NCBI GenBank assembly: GCA_023300545.1
Contig: JALZVT010000034.1
Span: forward strand, 1-64,000
DNA length: 64,000 nt
Origin: Pseudomonadales bacterium
Lineage (GTDB): Bacteria; Pseudomonadota; Gammaproteobacteria; Pseudomonadales; Azotimanducaceae
Direction: 5' to 3'
Position numbers and translations under genes: made by a program. Positions 61,011 through 64,000 of this stretch are shown here, piece after piece. The stretch's first letter is position 1, and each line of letters begins with the position of its first letter. The notes under the pieces are model-generated. The model was given only the letters and a program-made list of their open reading frames with translations, did no database searches and had not been told where the DNA came from.

Positions 61011-62338
61011 CGCGCTCCTTGGTTTTGGTGGGTTTTGGTCGGTGTTGGCGAGTTTCCAGCAGACGACGCCTGCCAGATGTACATTAGCGCATAAGCGCGA
61101 AACGGCTGCCATGCCTGCGAGTAGCGTTCAGCCGCCACCGCAGTCAACGCCAGCTGTTTCAATATCACCCAGTCGGCACGGGGGAACGCATTGGCATCAC
61201 CCGCAATGCGCATCGACACATAACCGGCTGTCCAAGGTCCAATTCCGGGCAAAGCACACAGCGCTTTAAACTGTTCATCAGCCTGTGCCACATTCGACAG
61301 GTGCAACCGCCCGTCGAGTACCGCCGCTGCCAGCTCCCGCACCGCGCCTCCCCGTTTGCCGGGCATGCCAATGGCCGAGACGTCTGCCTCAACCAGCTCC
61401 GCAGGCGTTGGAAAGCCATCGCGGCCAAACCGCTGCATCAAATCGATCGCCAGATTACGCGCGCGAGCAACGCTCACCTGCTGTCCTAGAATGGCCCGCA
61501 CTGCCGTTTCAAACCCATCCCAGGCGCCTGGCACACGAATCCCTTCGGTAACCTGTGGGCGCAGCCACTGTTCCTTTTTCAGCAACCCATCAACAGCCTG
61601 CGGATCCGCACTGACATCAAACACAACGCCAACGCGTCCGAGCAATTCAAATCGACGAGCCCGGGACATGGGTGGCAGATCAATCAACAACTCGCCGTGC
61701 ATGTAGCGAACGGCGAGCCAAGCGTCTGTGGTTCCGCCAGAAGAGAGTTTTCGGCGATACACGCCATCCACCACCTCTTCCAGACCCGGCAGCGAGCGTT
61801 TATCAAGAAACCCAAACACCCAGTCTGCGTCATAGGGCTCACGCACTTGCAAACAAAGCCGCGAGGCGCCCTGAATGCGTCCGCGCTCTTTGGGCATTCC
61901 CACACGCAGCAAAAAATCATCGCCAAGACCAGCAACCGAGGCGCCAAACTCCAGCGCAAACAGTGCATCCAACGTCTTGGCCGAGGTACCAAGACGCTCA
62001 GCCAGTGCCCTGACACTGCCCAAAGCCAGCGCCCCTTGCTCAATCAATCGTAGCGCGTGCAGCACGCGAGTATCCGTAATGCGCCAATCAGGCAAACGCG
62101 GCGCGCGTTCGGGCACACACCGCTTACAGGGTACAAGCCCCGCGCTACGTGCCGCAGCCACGCACCCAAAGAACTGCCGTACCAACTTTGCAGGCACTCG
62201 GGTTGGGCAGCTCGGGCGACAAAAGCGCTGACCATCCCCCACAACAAACACGCCGTCATAACTGGCATTACGTTGCTTACGCGCGTCCAGGCAAATGGTG
62301 GAATCAGGTAACACGACTGATTGGGTCTCGATAGACAA
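61007..62338 (-). CDS. Ada-AlkA fusion: methyl-sensing domain with 3-methyladenine DNA glycosylase
   Basis: 443 residues. The N-terminal Ada-type zinc domain has the cysteine set FCRPSCP and VPCKRC; in Ada the first Cys accepts methyl from phosphotriesters. A short AraC-like helical segment (LALGSVRALAERLGTSAKTLDALF) follows. The C-terminal half is AlkA: RAILGQQVSVARARNLAIDLMQRFG, the helix-hairpin-helix LCALPGIGPWTAGYVSMR and catalytic Asp in FPRADWVI. It may both sense and repair alkylation damage. It is followed by the Ogt-like gene with overlapping ends. The start is ATG-equivalent at 62338, close to the divergent cupin gene. Confidence 0.88.
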   Translation of the reverse strand: MSIETQSVVLPDSTICLDARKQRNASYDGVFVVGDGQRFCRPSCPTRVPAKLVRQFFGCVAAARSAGLVPCKRCVPERAPRLPDWRITDTRVLHALRLIEQGALALGSVRALAERLGTSAKTLDALFALEFGASVAGLGDDFLLRVGMPKERGRIQGASRLCLQVREPYDADWVFGFLDKRSLPGLEEVVDGVYRRKLSSGGTTDAWLAVRYMHGELLIDLPPMSRARRFELLGRVGVVFDVSADPQAVDGLLKKEQWLRPQVTEGIRVPGAWDGFETAVRAILGQQVSVARARNLAIDLMQRFGRDGFPTPAELVEADVSAIGMPGKRGGAVRELAAAVLDGRLHLSNVAQADEQFKALCALPGIGPWTAGYVSMRIAGDANAFPRADWVILKQLALTAVAAERYSQAWQPFRAYALMYIWQASSAGNSPTPTKTHQNQGAR

Positions 62339-62426
62339 CGATAGCCACTATACTGCGCCTGTAATCGCCTGTGTAACTGGGGCCCAACTTGATCGCGTTT
62401 TCATTCAACGCCTGCCGGAAATTGCC

Positions 62427-63698
62427 ATGCTGACACTTCCTGACACCGATCAGACCCTGCGCCAGGTCTCAAACGACCCGACAGCTGGCCCTGTGCAGCA
62501 GCGCATCACATTACCCACCCCTTGGCTGACAACTGATGATGGTGCACACCAAAGCAGCGCCTTAAACTTGAGCTACCAAAACTCTACCCAGGGATGGTCA
62601 GTAACCGTCACCGCGGTGACTGGAGGCTCGGCGAGCTCACCACAGCGTATCCAACTCGACGCACCTGTCGCCCTGCAACCGGTCGCTATTGAAAAGCCCT
62701 GGGGTCAAGAGATTTGGTTTTCCGGCATTGAACAACGCGGTGAATCGAGCGTTCGCCAAGGTGATGCACAGCTGCCGCTATCGCACTATCTCGCTCTAGC
62801 ACCACAACGATTGGCACAACGCGCACCGCCTATTCTATTAAAAATACTCGCCCCAAAAGCCCAGGCCATAACTGGCAATCTTTACTTCGAGACACACGAC
62901 ACTAAACGAGAAGTGTATGTGGTGACCCACGTTGACTCGACGGCGTGGCCAGACAGCAAGGGCGCTATCCGTCTCGGTATGAATCAAACCCTTAGAGCAA
63001 GCTACAACAGCGATGAGCAGTTTCGTGCAGCTTATCTTGCTGCCGTCGAAAACTACGAGCGCATCCGCCGCAAAATAGATGACAACCACGCAAGCTCCGA
63101 AATCGACGAACTCGAAGAATCAAAGCTGCGCCAAGCCATGGAGAACTTCACCGCCGCCGTGCCCCTAGCCTGCGGTGACGTGGTGCAAGTGGCACCGGGC
63201 ATTCCACATTCGCTGCAGCACGGCGTGCGTGTATTTGAGTTTCAAACACCCACCTATGAGCGCAATATTATTTCGTTCAATCAAAAGGTGGCCACCCAAG
63301 ATCACTGGGACAGCCGCTACGCGATCGCCAACATGTCCCTTGCCGGGCCCCAGGCGCCAACACTCGAAACCATCAGCGACACCGAAGACGTACGCGTTGA
63401 GCGCATAGTCGACTTTGATGAGTTTGTTGTACTGCGGGTGATACTCGCTGCGAATACACTCTGGCCCATCCACCATCAGGACGACCATCAAGACAGCTAT
63501 GCGATGCTGGCCATTATCAGTGGCGCAGCCAGCCTAACCACCAAAGCCGGAACCGTGTCGCTAGCCGCAGACCAATCCCCCGCTGCTTTTTTGCCCGCCA
63601 GCGCCACAAATGCCCACATCAAGACCGACCAACACCCAGCCACGTTATTGCTGGCTCTTCCTAAACCCGCAACGGCTGGTACGATACCTGTCGCCTGA
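62427..63698 (+). CDS. Mannose-6-phosphate isomerase class I-like cupin protein
   Basis: About 423 residues, related to ManA. VAIEKPWGQEIWFSGIEQRGESS is the family opening, LLKILAPKAQAITGNLYFETHD corresponds to the metal site region, and ACGDVVQVAPGIPHSLQHGVRVFEFQTPTYERN holds later metal ligands and the active-site loop. A C-terminal cupin-like domain includes LWPIHHQDDHQDSYAMLAIISGAASL. The canonical QVHP reads differently here (NLYFETHD), so isomerase activity is uncertain. ATG at 62427 avoids overlap with the divergent Ada-AlkA gene; an upstream start at 62295 would add 44 unlikely residues. Confidence 0.75.
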   Translation: MLTLPDTDQTLRQVSNDPTAGPVQQRITLPTPWLTTDDGAHQSSALNLSYQNSTQGWSVTVTAVTGGSASSPQRIQLDAPVALQPVAIEKPWGQEIWFSGIEQRGESSVRQGDAQLPLSHYLALAPQRLAQRAPPILLKILAPKAQAITGNLYFETHDTKREVYVVTHVDSTAWPDSKGAIRLGMNQTLRASYNSDEQFRAAYLAAVENYERIRRKIDDNHASSEIDELEESKLRQAMENFTAAVPLACGDVVQVAPGIPHSLQHGVRVFEFQTPTYERNIISFNQKVATQDHWDSRYAIANMSLAGPQAPTLETISDTEDVRVERIVDFDEFVVLRVILAANTLWPIHHQDDHQDSYAMLAIISGAASLTTKAGTVSLAADQSPAAFLPASATNAHIKTDQHPATLLLALPKPATAGTIPVA

Positions 63699-63728
63699 CA
63701 CCGCAAACTGACTAGCAAGAGTGACCGC

Positions 63729-64000
63729 ATGAGCATTGATCAACACCAAGACGACGACCTGATTCTCGAACAGATCGAAATCGGCCCCATGCAAAACTTC
63801 ACCTATATTGTTGGCTCAAAACGAACCAGAGAAGTGGCCATCGTCGACCCAGCGTGGGACATCGACGCGCTGCTTGAACGCATCGACGAGCAGGGCTACA
63901 CCTTAACTGCAGCCCTCGCGACCCATTACCACCCTGACCATGTAGGCGGCAGCTTCGGTCGCAAAAATGTACCGGGCCTTGCCGAGCTTATGGCCAAGCG
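63729..64000 (+). CDS. Metallo-beta-lactamase-fold hydrolase (glyoxalase II-like), 3' truncated by window
   Basis: The first about 90 residues are visible. IEIGPMQNFTYIVGSKRTREVAIVDPAWDIDALL and ALATHYHPDHVGG provide the intact HxHxDH zinc motif, as in glyoxalase II and persulfide dioxygenase-like hydrolases. No signal peptide. Start: ATG at 63729, about 30 bases after the cupin gene, same strand. The reading frame runs off the end of the window, so the substrate class cannot be judged. Confidence 0.85.
   Translation, partial: MSIDQHQDDDLILEQIEIGPMQNFTYIVGSKRTREVAIVDPAWDIDALLERIDEQGYTLTAALATHYHPDHVGGSFGRKNVPGLAELMAK

Noticed and set aside
62295-62426. 44-residue N-terminal extension of the mannose-6-phosphate isomerase-like protein
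   Set aside because: Would overlap the start of the divergent Ada-AlkA gene and lacks homology-like character.

Overview
The window is chromosomal DNA from a Gram-negative bacterium, most likely an aerobic aquatic or marine gammaproteobacterium. Supporting genes are Mpl, an SrkA/YihE-type kinase, Syd, GreB, DUF2970 and DUF2288 proteins, YaiI, two TonB C-terminal proteins and an LplT-PlsC-type fusion. I cannot assign a genus. By eye the DNA is moderately GC-rich and densely coding, with about 73 protein genes, many joined by 4-base ATGA overlaps. I see no rRNA, tRNA, CRISPR array, prophage or intact insertion sequence.

Layout. 1-2.6 kb: an integron integrase with an attC-like site in its upstream region, convergent with a pyrophosphate-type phosphofructokinase. 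2.7-4.6 kb: a membrane protein and Mpl (murein peptide recycling). 4.7-9.2 kb: an exported cyclase-family protein, a methylthioribose-kinase-like protein, a nucleoside hydrolase, an SDR and a lipoprotein, probably one operon for nucleoside or thio-sugar handling. 9.3-16.9 kb: acyl-CoA dehydrogenase, ComF carrying a palindromic insert, an SrkA-like kinase with an odd acidic N-terminus, a TSUP transporter, and a four-gene SDR/membrane-protein cluster. 16.9-21.4 kb: a minus-strand histidine kinase, a dual-receiver protein and a TPR/TonB protein. 21.8-25.3 kb: a CYP153-like P450 with a DoxX-like protein, then a hydroxyacid dehydrogenase and a hydratase. 25.5-30.2 kb: an RND pump and its adaptor. 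30.2-37.7 kb: small housekeeping and unknown genes (DUF2288, GFA, DUF1439, two Nudix, YaiI, GrpB, ACT, GNAT, MOSC). 37.7-41.4 kb: NAD synthetase, a metallo-beta-lactamase-fold protein with a damaged metal site, and an AlkD-like glycosylase. 41.4-45.2 kb: M20 hydrolase, VanZ-like protein, nitroreductase, TonB-like lipoprotein, DUF2970. 45.3-52.7 kb: a minus-strand, tightly coupled run from an MFS-acyltransferase fusion through a transsulfuration enzyme to a GH20 hexosaminidase and an N-acetylhexosamine kinase. 52.8-56.0 kb: TauD-like dioxygenase, class II aldolase-like protein, MtnA, GreB. 56.0-59.1 kb: EF-hand protein, ECF sigma factor, putative anti-sigma factor, CnrX/Spy-like sensor, Syd. 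59.1-64 kb: AroA, Ogt, an Ada-AlkA fusion, a mannose-6-phosphate isomerase-like cupin and the start of a glyoxalase II-like hydrolase.

The most unusual points are the kinase/receiver/TonB-TPR operon, the ECF-anti-sigma-CnrX-like module next to an EF-hand protein, the nested palindrome inside comF, the integron remnant at the left edge, and the pairing of MtnA with an aldolase-fold protein whose metal and catalytic residues look substituted. All assignments come from reading the sequence and recalling family motifs; no database search was run.
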